Assembly (NCBI GenBank): GCA_937996795.1
Contig: CALKUH010000045.1
Location: 1 to 64,000 of the forward strand
Direction of reading: 5' to 3'
Source of the DNA: an uncultured Verrucomicrobiota bacterium
Lineage (GTDB): Bacteria; Verrucomicrobiota; Kiritimatiellia; CAIVKH01
Length of the DNA stretch: 64,000 nucleotides
The translations under genes and the position numbers were made by a program. Position 1 is the first letter of the stretch, and each line of letters opens with the position of its first letter. The notes under the pieces were generated by a model. It was not told the DNA's origin and made no database searches. It was given only the letters and a program-made list of their open reading frames with translations. This document shows, in pieces, positions 51,389-59,892 of the stretch.

Positions 51389-53080
51389 GTGCGCATCGGC
51401 GAAATCCTGGCCGCGAAAGGCTATGCGCAGCCGGCCCAGATCGAGGCGGCGTTGCGCGAACAGCAGGAGCAGCAGCCCCGCGCGCTGCTCGGCGAAATTC
51501 TCTGCCGCCGCAAGGTCATCACCGAGGCCCAGCTCGCCGAAGCGCTGGGCGAACAGTTCGGCCTGCCGTTTGTCCCCGCCATTGAACCCGTCTGGCTCCA
51601 GCCCGCCCTTGTCGAGCGCCTCTCGGTGGACTGGGCCCGCACGCACCGCCTGCTCCCGATTTTGCGCGAAGGCCAGGTCTTTGCACTGACGGCGGACCCT
51701 GCCGCCGTCGCACGCCTCGATGAACTCTCGCTCCTGCTCGGTCGCGATGTCGTGCCCCTCATCACAACGTCCGCCGAGCTGCGCCGCGCGATTGATCTCT
51801 GCTATGCGCAGCGCGCCACGCCTGGCTGGGCCGCGGAATCCGCGCCCGACCACGCCGAGACGCCCGCGGAGAGCCATGCCGAGGATCTGCTGCGCGCAAC
51901 CGAGGATGCGCCCGTCGCGCAATACGTCAACGGGCTGTTGCTCGATGCGGTGCGCCGCCGCGCCTCCGACATCCATCTCGAGCCGTTCGAGTCCCACCTG
52001 CAGGTCCGGTTTCGCGTGGATGGCTTCCTCTACGCGCAGCCTCCGCCGCCCAAATCGATTGAGTCCGCGTTGGTCTCCCGCATGAAGGTGATGGCGCGGC
52101 TCGACATCGCCGAGCGGCGCCTGCCACAGGACGGCATGGCCAAGGTCCGCGTCGGCCCGCGCGAGTACGACATCCGCGTGTCCACCGTGCCTGTCGCCGA
52201 GGGTGAGCGCGTCGTGCTGCGCCTGCTGAACCAGGAATCCCTGCTGCGTCCGCTCGGAACGCTGGGCATGCCCCCGGCCGTTGAATCCGATTTCCGCCGC
52301 GTGCTGACCGAACCCAACGGCGTCATCCTCGTGACCGGTCCGACCGGAAGCGGCAAGACCACCACGCTCTATGCCGCGTTGCAGGGCCTCGACACGCAGC
52401 GCCTGAACGTGATGACGATCGAAGACCCCATCGAGTACCAGTTGCCCGGCATCGCGCAGATCCAGGTGAAGCCGAAGATCGGCCTCACCTTCGCCCAGGG
52501 CCTGCGCCACATCCTGCGCCAGGACCCGGATGTGATTCTCGTGGGCGAAATCCGCGACGCGGAGACGGCGGAGATCGCCATCCGCGCCTCGCTCACCGGG
52601 CACCTCGTCTTCAGCACGCTGCACACCAACGATGCCCTCTCCGCGGTGATCCGCCTCGTGGACATGGGCGTGCCGTCCTACCTGCTTTCCTCCGCCTTGC
52701 GCGGCTGCCTCGCGCAACGCCTCGTCCGCCAGCTCTGCCCGACCTGTCGCAAGGCGTCGTTCCCCAACGAAGACGAGCTGCGTTCCCTCGGTCCGCATGC
52801 CGAGCGCCTGCGCGGCAAGGTCATCTGGCGTCCGGTCGGCTGCCCCGAGTGCCTCGGCGGCTACCGCGACCGCTGTGGCCTTTATGAATGGATCCGGTTC
52901 GGCGCCGACTGGGAATCCGCCCTGCGCGCCGGCGCGGACGGCGACGCCCTGCGCAAGCGCCGTCGCGAGATGGCCGTGCCCTCCTTGCTGGACGACGGGT
53001 TGGAGAAGGTCCGCAAGGGCGTCACCTCGCTGGAGGAAGTCCTCCGCACCGTCAGCGCGGACGCCGCATCCGTCCCATGA
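51389..53080 (+). CDS. gspE: Type II secretion / pilus assembly ATPase GspE
   Basis: 563 residues from GTG 51389. N-terminal MshEN-type domain (RIGEILAAKGYAQPAQIEAALREQ, LGEILCRRKVITEAQLAEALGEQ), then the ATPase: VTGPTGSGKTTTLYAAL (Walker A, about 312-328), Asp box DPIEYQ, Walker B DVILVGEIRDAETAEIA, His box LVFSTLHTNDA, and the zinc motif CPTC...CPEC. Powers pseudopilus assembly. Two-component start: 10 bp after gspD; overlaps gspF by 4 bp. Confidence 0.94.
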   Translation: MRIGEILAAKGYAQPAQIEAALREQQEQQPRALLGEILCRRKVITEAQLAEALGEQFGLPFVPAIEPVWLQPALVERLSVDWARTHRLLPILREGQVFALTADPAAVARLDELSLLLGRDVVPLITTSAELRRAIDLCYAQRATPGWAAESAPDHAETPAESHAEDLLRATEDAPVAQYVNGLLLDAVRRRASDIHLEPFESHLQVRFRVDGFLYAQPPPPKSIESALVSRMKVMARLDIAERRLPQDGMAKVRVGPREYDIRVSTVPVAEGERVVLRLLNQESLLRPLGTLGMPPAVESDFRRVLTEPNGVILVTGPTGSGKTTTLYAALQGLDTQRLNVMTIEDPIEYQLPGIAQIQVKPKIGLTFAQGLRHILRQDPDVILVGEIRDAETAEIAIRASLTGHLVFSTLHTNDALSAVIRLVDMGVPSYLLSSALRGCLAQRLVRQLCPTCRKASFPNEDELRSLGPHAERLRGKVIWRPVGCPECLGGYRDRCGLYEWIRFGADWESALRAGADGDALRKRRREMAVPSLLDDGLEKVRKGVTSLEEVLRTVSADAASVP

Positions 53081-54270
53081 AAACGTTTGCGTTTCGCGGT
53101 TATGCGCGGGGGGGCGAGCGCACGCGCGGCCTAATCGAGGCGATGGATCCCAAGGAGGCGCGCGAGAAACTCGCCGCGCGCGGCGTGCTCGCGGAATCCG
53201 TGAATCCCGCCGGCGCGCACGGCGGTCGCCGCCGCTTCGGTTCCGCTGATCGATCCTCCCTCTATCGTGAACTTGGTTCGCTCCTCGCGTCGGGCGTGCC
53301 CGCCGTGGCCGCCCTCGACATCCTGCTCGACGCCCAGCCGCGCGAGCACATCGCGGCCCTGCTGGCCGCAGTACGCGATGCGCTGCGCGAAGGCGCCGGT
53401 TTCGCCCAGGCCCTGCCGGCGGCCTGCCCGGACATCACCGAATTTGAGATCGCCCTTCTCCTCACCGGCCAGCGCACCGGCCAACTCGGCGCCGTGCTCG
53501 CCCAGATGGCCGACTACCTCGACGAACAGCGCCGCCTGCGCGAGAGCATCCAATCCGCGCTGCTCTATCCGATGCTGGTCATCGGCCTTTCGCTCATCGT
53601 CGGCGTCGTCATGATGCTCGTCGTCCTGCCGCGCCTGTCCAACCTGTTTGAAGAGACCGGCGCGCAACTGCCCTGGCTGACCCGTGCGCTCCTGTGGATC
53701 GGCGGCCCCGGCCGCCTTCCGATCCTTGGCGTGCTGGCGGTTGTCGCCGGCGGTGTCTGGTGGAACGTGCGCAGCCTTCGCCGTACGCCGGAATCGCGTG
53801 TGCAGTGGGAACAGCGCTGGATGCGATGGCCGCTGATCGGCGTCGCCTTCCGCCACGTTGTCAGCATCCGTTTCACGCGCACCCTGGTCGTCCTGCTGCG
53901 CGGCGGCGTGCCGCTTGTCGAAGGCCTGCCGCTCGCGGCGCGGGCCAGCGGCAGCCGCTGGCTCGACCAGGAGATGAAACGCGGCGCGGAAACCGTGCGG
54001 CAGGGACGGCCCGTCGCCGCCGCGCTCGCGGATGCCCCGTGGGTCGGCGCGACCCTTCCGCCGTGGTACCGTGCGGGTGAAGCCAGCGGCGATCTCAACG
54101 GCATGCTCGAACAAGCCGCGCGCCGCTTCCAGGAACAATGGGAAACCCTGCTTCAACGCGTCGTCCGCCTCATGGAACCCGCGCTGATCCTGATGGTCGG
54201 CGTCTTCGTCCTGCTCGTCGCCCTCGCCATCCTGATGCCGCTGCTCTCGCTCAACCAGATGGCGTTCTGA
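53077..54270 (+). CDS. gspF: Type II secretion inner-membrane platform protein GspF
   Basis: 397 residues from ATG 53077 (ATGA overlap with gspE). Begins MKTFAFRGYARGGERTRGLIEA, then two copies of the GspF helical domain (LYRELGSLLASGVPAVAALDIL ... and SIRFTRTLVVLLRGGVPLVEGLPLA ...) separated by membrane helices (MLVIGLSLIVGVVMMLVVLP and LPILGVLAVVAGGVWWN), with a final helix near 370-390. Anchors the pseudopilus in the inner membrane. Its stop is 2 bp from the dyad element. Confidence 0.93.
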   Translation: MKTFAFRGYARGGERTRGLIEAMDPKEAREKLAARGVLAESVNPAGAHGGRRRFGSADRSSLYRELGSLLASGVPAVAALDILLDAQPREHIAALLAAVRDALREGAGFAQALPAACPDITEFEIALLLTGQRTGQLGAVLAQMADYLDEQRRLRESIQSALLYPMLVIGLSLIVGVVMMLVVLPRLSNLFEETGAQLPWLTRALLWIGGPGRLPILGVLAVVAGGVWWNVRSLRRTPESRVQWEQRWMRWPLIGVAFRHVVSIRFTRTLVVLLRGGVPLVEGLPLAARASGSRWLDQEMKRGAETVRQGRPVAAALADAPWVGATLPPWYRAGEASGDLNGMLEQAARRFQEQWETLLQRVVRLMEPALILMVGVFVLLVALAILMPLLSLNQMAF

Positions 54271-54271
54271 G

Positions 54272-54317
54272 TTGCAACGTCTGTAAAAACTTTTTGGGGC
54301 GTTTACAACGTCTGTAA
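54272..54317. promoter_or_regulatory. Tandem dyad element, locus 3 (31-bp spacing)
   Basis: TTGCAACGTCTGTAA (54272-54286) and TTACAACGTCTGTAA (54303-54317), the latter a perfect TTACA-N5-TGTAA dyad. It fills almost exactly the gap between the convergent stops of gspF (54270) and bioD (54319), a place with no promoter role, so termination, insulation or chromosome organisation is possible. Confidence 0.55.
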
Positions 54318-54318
54318 A

Positions 54319-55008
54319 TTATTTTTCCAGGCCGTCGAGCAGGGCGCGGCCGGCGTGGCGCAGGGCGTCGGGCGTGAGGTCCGCCAGGCGCGGGAAGGGC
54401 AGGACCGGCACGTCCGGGTTCATCCGCTGCAGCGTCGCACGGTTGTCCTGCTCGATGAGATTCCCCTCCGGGTTGATGCCGTTCAAGACGATGCCGCAGG
54501 GCACGGCGTCGCGGCGGCGCAGGGCTTCCAATGTCAGCAGGGTGTGATTCAGGGTGCCGAGGCCGGGTCGCGCGACGAGGATCAGGGGCAGGTTGAACCG
54601 CAGCAGCAGGTCCACCTGAAGGGTGTGGTCATTGATCGGTACGAGGGCGCCTCCGGCGGCTTCGACGACCAGCGGCTGTCCCGCCGCTTGCAGGTGGCGC
54701 GCGATGGACACGATGCGTTCGGGATCGATCCGCGCGCCGGCGACGCGGGCCGCGAGATGCGGCGAGGCGGGCAGGGGGAAGCGATACGGCGCGAGTTCAT
54801 CGTAGCGCGCGGCATCCACGGAGAGCCCCGCCGCCGCGAGGGAGGCGTCGAGGTCCGGCGCACGCCCGTCTTCCGCGCCGGTCTGCACGGGTTTCATCGG
54901 CAGCGCCGCGATGCCGTGGGAGCGCAGCGCGAGCAGGAGCGCGGCGGCGATGCAGGTTTTCCCGACGCCGGTGTCGGTGCCGATGACGATGACGCCCTGC
55001 TCAAGCAT
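54319..55008 (-). CDS. bioD: Dethiobiotin synthetase
   Basis: 229 residues from ATG 55008. P-loop GTDTGVGKTCIAAALL at about 8-23, MKPVQTGAEDG with the conserved Lys, VEAAGGALVPIN and VARPGLGTLNHTLLTLEAL are standard. Carboxylates 7,8-diaminopelargonate with CO2 and ATP to dethiobiotin. Last gene of the minus-strand biotin operon; its start overlaps the end of bioC by 8 bp. Its stop lies next to the dyad element at 54272-54317. Confidence 0.95.
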   Translation of the reverse strand: MLEQGVIVIGTDTGVGKTCIAAALLLALRSHGIAALPMKPVQTGAEDGRAPDLDASLAAAGLSVDAARYDELAPYRFPLPASPHLAARVAGARIDPERIVSIARHLQAAGQPLVVEAAGGALVPINDHTLQVDLLLRFNLPLILVARPGLGTLNHTLLTLEALRRRDAVPCGIVLNGINPEGNLIEQDNRATLQRMNPDVPVLPFPRLADLTPDALRHAGRALLDGLEK

Positions 55009-55792
55009 TGCGCGAACCCCAGAAGTAGCCGACGTGGTAGGTGGCGCTGACGCCGTGCTCGCTGCGATGCCGGACGTCGTAGGCGTCGATCAACAGCCGC
55101 AGTTCCCGCCGGTTTAACGGGCGTTCCCCGCGCGAAAGCGGACCGCCGGTCACACCGAGGTCACGCAGGTCGCGCAGCATCGCCGCGGCATCGGCGGCCT
55201 GGACGACGTGTTCCTCTTCCTCCTCCATTTCAATCCGCAGTCCGGCGGCGCGCAGGGCGGCGCGGACGTTTTCCGCCGATGGCATCCGTGCAGCGGGCGG
55301 CGTGGATGGCGCAACCTCGCGGCGCAGCGCGTGCAGTTCCTTCAGCGTGTCCTCCAGCATGAGGCTGAAGGCGAAGTGGCAGCCCGGGGCCAGTTGCGCG
55401 GCGAGGTGCGCGAAGGTGCGGTCGAGCGGCTGCATCCAGTGCAGCGAACTGCTGCTTACGATCAAGTCGAAGGGGATTGGAGCCGTGAACTGCAACGTAT
55501 CGCTGACGAGGAACTGTGGTTGCCGCGCATTTCCCGTGGCGCGGCGCGCCTCCTCGATCATGCCCGGCGCGAGGTCGATGCCGAGCACCTCCGCGCGCGG
55601 CCATGTGGCGGCGAGCAGGCGCGTCAGCGCGCCTGTGCCGCAGCCGACATCGAGGATGCGCGTGGCGTCGCCGAGGAAGGCGAGGCCCTGGAAAAGCCGT
55701 TTGGCGGCGGCTTGCTGCACGAGGGACAGCCGCTCGTACGCGGGCGCCGCGAGGGAAAATTTATGCTGCTGGTGTCGTTGGTGGGAATCCAT
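55001..55792 (-). CDS. bioC: Malonyl-ACP O-methyltransferase BioC
   Basis: 263 residues. MDSHQRHQQHKFSLAAPAYERLSLVQQAAAKRLF is the BioC-type N-terminus; ILDVGCGTGALTRLLA is SAM motif I; FDLIVSSSSLHWMQPLDRTF is the family's motif IV. It methylates malonyl-ACP so that fatty acid synthesis can build pimeloyl-ACP. Located between bioH- and bioD-type genes, which supports biotin rather than general methylation. Confidence 0.93.
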   Translation of the reverse strand: MDSHQRHQQHKFSLAAPAYERLSLVQQAAAKRLFQGLAFLGDATRILDVGCGTGALTRLLAATWPRAEVLGIDLAPGMIEEARRATGNARQPQFLVSDTLQFTAPIPFDLIVSSSSLHWMQPLDRTFAHLAAQLAPGCHFAFSLMLEDTLKELHALRREVAPSTPPAARMPSAENVRAALRAAGLRIEMEEEEEHVVQAADAAAMLRDLRDLGVTGGPLSRGERPLNRRELRLLIDAYDVRHRSEHGVSATYHVGYFWGSRNA

Positions 55793-55798
55793 GGGGCG

Positions 55799-56431
55799 TC
55801 AGCGTCGTGCGGGGATCATCTCATGCAGGTGCGCGGCAATCCATCCGGGATGTGTCAGCGGCAGATCATGCCCTGCTTCCGGGTGTTCGCGCAACCGGGC
55901 GTTGGGCAGGCGGGCGGAAAGCGCGTGCGCCGCGGCCGGCGGGATGACGCGGTCATGCGCGCCGTGAAGGAGCAGGATCTGGAGATCGATCGACGAAATT
56001 TGCGGGCGGAGATCCAGTTCCGCCAGTGCGCGCAGGCCGGGCGGGAGATCGAGCGCCTGGCTGGCGGCGGTGCGTTCGTCGATGAGGGACGCGGCGGCCT
56101 GTTCCCCGGCGCACAGTCGATGGAACCCGCGCAGCGCGTCGCCGGGTGCGCGCGCGAGCTGGCGCTGGAGGGCGCGGAGATTGGCGGCGGGCATGCCGGG
56201 CCAATCCGTATCGGCGCAGAATCGGGCCGTGGACGCGATCAGGACGAGCAGGCGCGGACGAACGGCGGGGCGCTCACCGAGTTGCTTGAGCGCGTACAAC
56301 CCGCCGAGGGACCATGCGAGCCAGATGTCCGCCTGTTCAGGCTCGCGGACCACGGTCAGCCCGGCGGCCGCGGCGACGGGGGCCAGCGCGTCGGGTGGAA
56401 ACGCCCAGCCGCTCCACAGCGCCGCCTTCAT
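55799..56431 (-). CDS. bioH: BioH-like pimeloyl-ACP methyl ester esterase
   Basis: 210 residues from ATG 56431, overlapping bioF by 4 bp. Alpha/beta hydrolase: nucleophile Ser in AWSLGGLYAL, Asp in LLLHGAHDRVIPP and His in PEAGHDLPLTHP complete the triad. The N-terminus is very short (MKAALWSGWAFPP, a start typical of BioG/BioH-type biotin-operon hydrolases). It removes the methyl group from pimeloyl-ACP methyl ester. The fold is minimal (BioH is ~255). BioG versus BioH cannot be separated by eye. Confidence 0.85.
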   Translation of the reverse strand: MKAALWSGWAFPPDALAPVAAAAGLTVVREPEQADIWLAWSLGGLYALKQLGERPAVRPRLLVLIASTARFCADTDWPGMPAANLRALQRQLARAPGDALRGFHRLCAGEQAAASLIDERTAASQALDLPPGLRALAELDLRPQISSIDLQILLLHGAHDRVIPPAAAHALSARLPNARLREHPEAGHDLPLTHPGWIAAHLHEMIPARR

Positions 56432-57588
56432 GGCGTCTCCCGCACGATGCGGGTGATCGCGTCCGCTGCGCGGGCCAGTTCCGCGTCGCTGTGGGCGAGG
56501 CTGACGGAGAGTCGGAGGCGCGCGGTGCCGGGGGGCACGGTGGGCGGGCGTATCGCGGCGACGAGGAATCCCTCGGCCTTGAGCCTCGTGGCGATGGCAA
56601 CGGCGCGTGCGTTGTCGCCGATGAGGACCGGCACGATGTGGGAGGCGCTTTGCAGGGTGTCGAGTCCGGCGGCGTGCAGTGCGGATTTCAGGCGCGCGGA
56701 TTTGTCGGCGAGTGCCGCGACCCATTCCGGATGCGCGTGGATTTCCAAGAGGGCGGCGTGCGCGGCGGCGACAGTGGGGGGCGGGAGGGCGGTGTCGAAG
56801 ATGAAGGAGCGTGCGCGGTTGATCATCAACTCGCGCAGGGCGGCGGACCCGGTGACGAATCCGCCCGCCGCGGCGAGGCTCTTGCCGAGCGTGCCGAGGG
56901 TGATGAGCCGATCCACCGCGGCCAGCGCATCGGCACTGAGCCCGGCCCCGCGCGGCCCGGCGACGCCGAGCGCATGCGCCTCGTCCACCAGCAGGAAGGC
57001 GTCGTGGCGCGCGGCGAGGTCGAGCAACTCGCGCCACGGGGCGAGGTCGCCATCCATGCTGAAAATCGATTCCGTGATGATGAGGCAGCGACGGTGCGCG
57101 GCGCGTTGCTGGAGGCGGCGGGCCGCGTCGGCGAGGTCATTGTGATGGAACCGCACGAGGTCCGCGCCGCTCAGGCGGGCGGCGTCGAGCAGGCAGGCGT
57201 GGCTGAGTCGGTCCGCGACGATCAGGTCGCCGCGCCCGGCGAGCAGGGGGATCACGCCGAGGGCGGCGAGGTAGCCGCTGCTGAAGAGCAGGGCGGCGGG
57301 GTGTCCTTTCCACGCGGCCAGCGCGGATTCGAGCGCGGCGTGCGCGTTGCATGTTCCCGCGAGAAGCCGGGAGGCGGTGGCGCCGGGGCCGGTCTCCCGT
57401 GCGGCCCGTGCGGCGGCCTCGCGGACGGCGGCGTTTGCCGTGAGCCCGAGATAGTCGTTGCCTGCGAGATTGACGTAGCGCTGCCCGTCCCGTTCAAGAT
57501 GCGGCCCTGGCGCGGGCCACGGCTCGAGGGTGCGTTTCTCGCCCCGCGCGGCGATGGCGTCGAGTTCGGTTTGTATCCAGTCGTTCAT
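56428..57588 (-). CDS. bioF: 8-amino-7-oxononanoate synthase
   Basis: 386 residues from ATG 57588. PLP-dependent alpha-oxoamine synthase: LAGNDYLGLT, GPGATASRLLAG, LLFSSGYLAALGVIPLL, SIFSMDGDLAPW, LLVDEAHALGVAG, and the PLP Lys in GTLGKSLAAAGGFV. Condenses pimeloyl-ACP with alanine. First gene of the minus-strand biotin operon; 66 bp separate it from divergent bioB. Confidence 0.95.
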   Translation of the reverse strand: MNDWIQTELDAIAARGEKRTLEPWPAPGPHLERDGQRYVNLAGNDYLGLTANAAVREAAARAARETGPGATASRLLAGTCNAHAALESALAAWKGHPAALLFSSGYLAALGVIPLLAGRGDLIVADRLSHACLLDAARLSGADLVRFHHNDLADAARRLQQRAAHRRCLIITESIFSMDGDLAPWRELLDLAARHDAFLLVDEAHALGVAGPRGAGLSADALAAVDRLITLGTLGKSLAAAGGFVTGSAALRELMINRARSFIFDTALPPPTVAAAHAALLEIHAHPEWVAALADKSARLKSALHAAGLDTLQSASHIVPVLIGDNARAVAIATRLKAEGFLVAAIRPPTVPPGTARLRLSVSLAHSDAELARAADAITRIVRETP

Positions 57589-57611
57589 GAAACAGTTTTG
57601 CTGTGCGTCGG

Positions 57612-57641
57612 CATGCTAGATGGTGTATGAAGTACGCGCAA
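57612..57641 (-). promoter_or_regulatory. Candidate promoter of the bioF operon
   Basis: Minus strand TTGCGC (57641-57636), 18-bp spacer, TAGCAT (57617-57612), about 23 nt before the bioF ATG. No BirA-like palindrome is obvious in the 66-bp bioF/bioB gap. Confidence 0.3.
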
Positions 57642-57654
57642 TTCGGGAGAACAT

Positions 57655-58638
57655 ATGTCGCATTGGGATCTATTGGCTGAACAGGCGCTCGCGGGCAACG
57701 CACCTTCGCGGGAGGACGCGCTGGCCGTGCTGCGGGCGGACGAGGACGAACTGTTGCCGTTGCTGCACGCGGCCTTCCGGGTGCGCAAACGCTTCCACGG
57801 GCGCAGTGTGCGCCTTCACGTGCTGCGCAACGCGAAGAGCGGGCTGTGCCGCGAGAATTGCTCGTTTTGCAGCCAGGCCATCGGGGCGTACAGCGGTGTG
57901 GACCGGTACCGCTTGCAGACGGTGGACGAGCTGGTCGAAGGCGCGCGCAAGGCGCACGAGATGGGCGCGGTGAAGTATTGCATGGTCACTGCCACGCGTG
58001 GGCCGTCGGACCAGGAACTCGACGTGATTTGCGAGGCGGTCCGCCGGATCAAGTCGGAGATGAACATCAACATCTGCACCTCGCTCGGCCTGCTGACCGA
58101 GGCGCATGCCGCGCGGCTGGCGGCGGCGGGTGTGAATCGCTTCAACCACAACCTCGAAACGTCGCGGAACCATTTCCCGAATGTCTGCCAGACGCACACC
58201 TTCGAGGACCGTGTGCGCACGGTGAAGATCGCGAAGGCGGCGGGCATGGAGGCCTGCTGCGGCGGCATCATGGGCATGGGCGAGACGCTGGACGACCGCG
58301 TGGACCTCGCGTTTACCCTGCGTGAACTCGAAGTGGAATCGATCCCGGTCAACTTCCTCGATCCGCGCCCCGGCACGCCGCTGGCGGATGTGCCGAAGAT
58401 GACGCCGCAGGAATGCCTGAAGTGCCTGTGCATGTACCGTTTCGTCAATCCGACGCGCGACATCCGCGCAGCGGGCGGGCGCGAAGTCGTGCTGAAACAC
58501 CTGCAGCCGCTGGCGCTGTATCCGGCCAACTCGATGTTCAGCGAGGGCTATTTGACGACGCCGGGCCAGGGCTATGAGAAGGACATGGAGATGCTGGCGG
58601 AAGCCGGCTTCCACCTCGCGGAATTGGTCCACGAATAA
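57655..58638 (+). CDS. bioB: Biotin synthase
   Basis: 327 residues from ATG 57655 (GGGAGA 6 nt upstream). Radical SAM cluster CRENCSFCSQ (CxxxCxxC), the YCMVTATRGPS segment, NHNLETSR and MGMGET region, and the conserved Arg-containing AGGREVVLKHLQP that helps bind the second [2Fe-2S] cluster. Inserts sulfur into dethiobiotin. Divergent from bioFHCD; the two units together lack only bioA. Confidence 0.95.
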   Translation: MSHWDLLAEQALAGNAPSREDALAVLRADEDELLPLLHAAFRVRKRFHGRSVRLHVLRNAKSGLCRENCSFCSQAIGAYSGVDRYRLQTVDELVEGARKAHEMGAVKYCMVTATRGPSDQELDVICEAVRRIKSEMNINICTSLGLLTEAHAARLAAAGVNRFNHNLETSRNHFPNVCQTHTFEDRVRTVKIAKAAGMEACCGGIMGMGETLDDRVDLAFTLRELEVESIPVNFLDPRPGTPLADVPKMTPQECLKCLCMYRFVNPTRDIRAAGGREVVLKHLQPLALYPANSMFSEGYLTTPGQGYEKDMEMLAEAGFHLAELVHE

Positions 58639-58645
58639 GCACCCC

Positions 58646-59062
58646 GTGGCGCGTGTCGGAGTGTCGAGAAGCCACGGAACCGTGCGGTTCGCGCTCTTTG
58701 TGCTGCTGTCCGCGTTTATCCTGCTGCTTCCCGCCTACCGACACTGCTTCGGGGGACGCAGCCCGTGGGTTCGCCCGTGGATGATGTATCGCGACGCGGC
58801 GCGCGGTCTCTGTGCGCTTGAGTTGACGGTCGACTGTCCCGGGACGCCGCCTGCGCGACTGCGTGTGGCCGATGCCTATGCCCTGCTGGGTGAGCATCCG
58901 CGTCCGCCACGCGTGATGGAATCGAACGCGCGCAGGTTTGCCGAGCGGGTTGCCGGACGGCTGGCGCCCGGATGCCAGTTGCGGGTCACGGCGCGCGCAG
59001 CTCGTCCGGACGGCTGGGAGTTGCTCGTGCAGGATCATCTGGTACGGCCGAAGGCGCCATGA
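58646..59062 (+). CDS. Small membrane-anchored partner of HTTM protein
   Basis: 138 residues from GTG 58646. One N-terminal membrane helix (FALFVLLSAFILLLPAYR), then an extracytoplasmic part beginning SPWVRPWMMYRDAARGLCALELTVD; a similar 'W-x-M-[FY] ... then an oxidisable or asymmetric strand' opening is seen in proteins encoded beside bacterial HTTM genes. It overlaps the HTTM gene by 4 bp, so the two are translationally coupled. Function unknown; a partner or substrate of the HTTM protein. Confidence 0.6.
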   Translation: MARVGVSRSHGTVRFALFVLLSAFILLLPAYRHCFGGRSPWVRPWMMYRDAARGLCALELTVDCPGTPPARLRVADAYALLGEHPRPPRVMESNARRFAERVAGRLAPGCQLRVTARAARPDGWELLVQDHLVRPKAP

Positions 59063-59883
59063 TGCGATGCTGGGAGCGTTTTCTTGCGTGGGGGCCTGAG
59101 GCCGAAGGGTCCACGCGCGCGATTGGGTTGTTGCGCATCGCGCTGGCGCTGTTGGCGTGGGGGACGTGGGCCCCGGACCTGAACCATCATCCGAGTCCGG
59201 ACCTCGAATTGTTCGTCGTGCGGCTGGTCTTCTTTACCGCGTCCACGGCGATGCTCATCGGCTGGCGCAGCCGGATCAGCACGGCCCTCACGGCAGCGGT
59301 GGCCGTTTATCTGTGCGCCATGTATGGCATTCACGCGCGGAATCCCGCCTGGGTGCACCACCACCAGTACCTGCTGGTGTGCGCGCTGGTGTGGCTTTCG
59401 TTGACGCCGTGCGGGCGCTCCCTGTCGTACGACCGTTGGATCGCCCTGCGGCGTGGATGCGAATGCCCGGAGCGCGGTCCCCTGTGGGGTCAGCGGTTGA
59501 TCGGCTTGCAGGTTTGCGCGGTCTATTTCTGGAGCGCGCAGGACAAGCTCATGCGCGACTTCCTCGGCGGCGAGCAGCTTCAGCAGCTCTGGATGTATTT
59601 TTATGGCGGTTCCGATTTCCCCGCGTGGCCGTGGTTTGGGGTGGTCTGTCAGGGCCTCTCGTGCGGCGTGGTCCTGCTGGAACTGGCGCTGGCGATCGGT
59701 CTGCCGTTCCCGCGCTGGCATCGGGTGTTGATGCCGCTGGGTCTTTGTTTTCATGCGGCCACGTATCTGCTGCTGGATGTCGAGACCTTTGCCGCGTTGA
59801 TGGCCGCGCTCTACCTGGCGTGGCTGCGGCCGGAGCGGGTGCACCAGCTGGTGGACGACTGGGTGGGTGCTCGCCGTCCCTGA
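59059..59883 (+). CDS. HTTM-domain (vitamin K-dependent gamma-carboxylase-like) membrane protein
   Basis: 274 residues from ATG 59059 (overlapping the small partner). About seven membrane helices. HTTM signatures: STRAIGLLRIALALLAWGTW, the RNPAWVHHHQYLLVCALVWLSLTPCGRSLSYDRW stretch, RLIGLQVCAVYFWSAQDKLM and the TYLLLDVETFAAL end. Related to the membrane half of gamma-glutamyl carboxylase; bacterial members are poorly understood. It follows bioB, but an operon with it is not evident. No C-terminal soluble domain is attached. Confidence 0.82.
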   Translation: MMRCWERFLAWGPEAEGSTRAIGLLRIALALLAWGTWAPDLNHHPSPDLELFVVRLVFFTASTAMLIGWRSRISTALTAAVAVYLCAMYGIHARNPAWVHHHQYLLVCALVWLSLTPCGRSLSYDRWIALRRGCECPERGPLWGQRLIGLQVCAVYFWSAQDKLMRDFLGGEQLQQLWMYFYGGSDFPAWPWFGVVCQGLSCGVVLLELALAIGLPFPRWHRVLMPLGLCFHAATYLLLDVETFAALMAALYLAWLRPERVHQLVDDWVGARRP

Positions 59884-59892
59884 GGCGCGCCC

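Noticed and set aside
49172..52798. A 1208-codon open frame on the minus strand opposite lpxA, gspD and gspE.
   Set aside because: It mirrors three clear genes in GC-rich DNA, has low-complexity His/Arg/Asp-rich sequence and no recognisable domain; a codon-bias shadow.
57589..57654. BirA operator between bioF and bioB.
   Set aside because: No TTGTAAAC-N-GTTTACAA-like pair is visible in these 66 bp; only weak promoter boxes.
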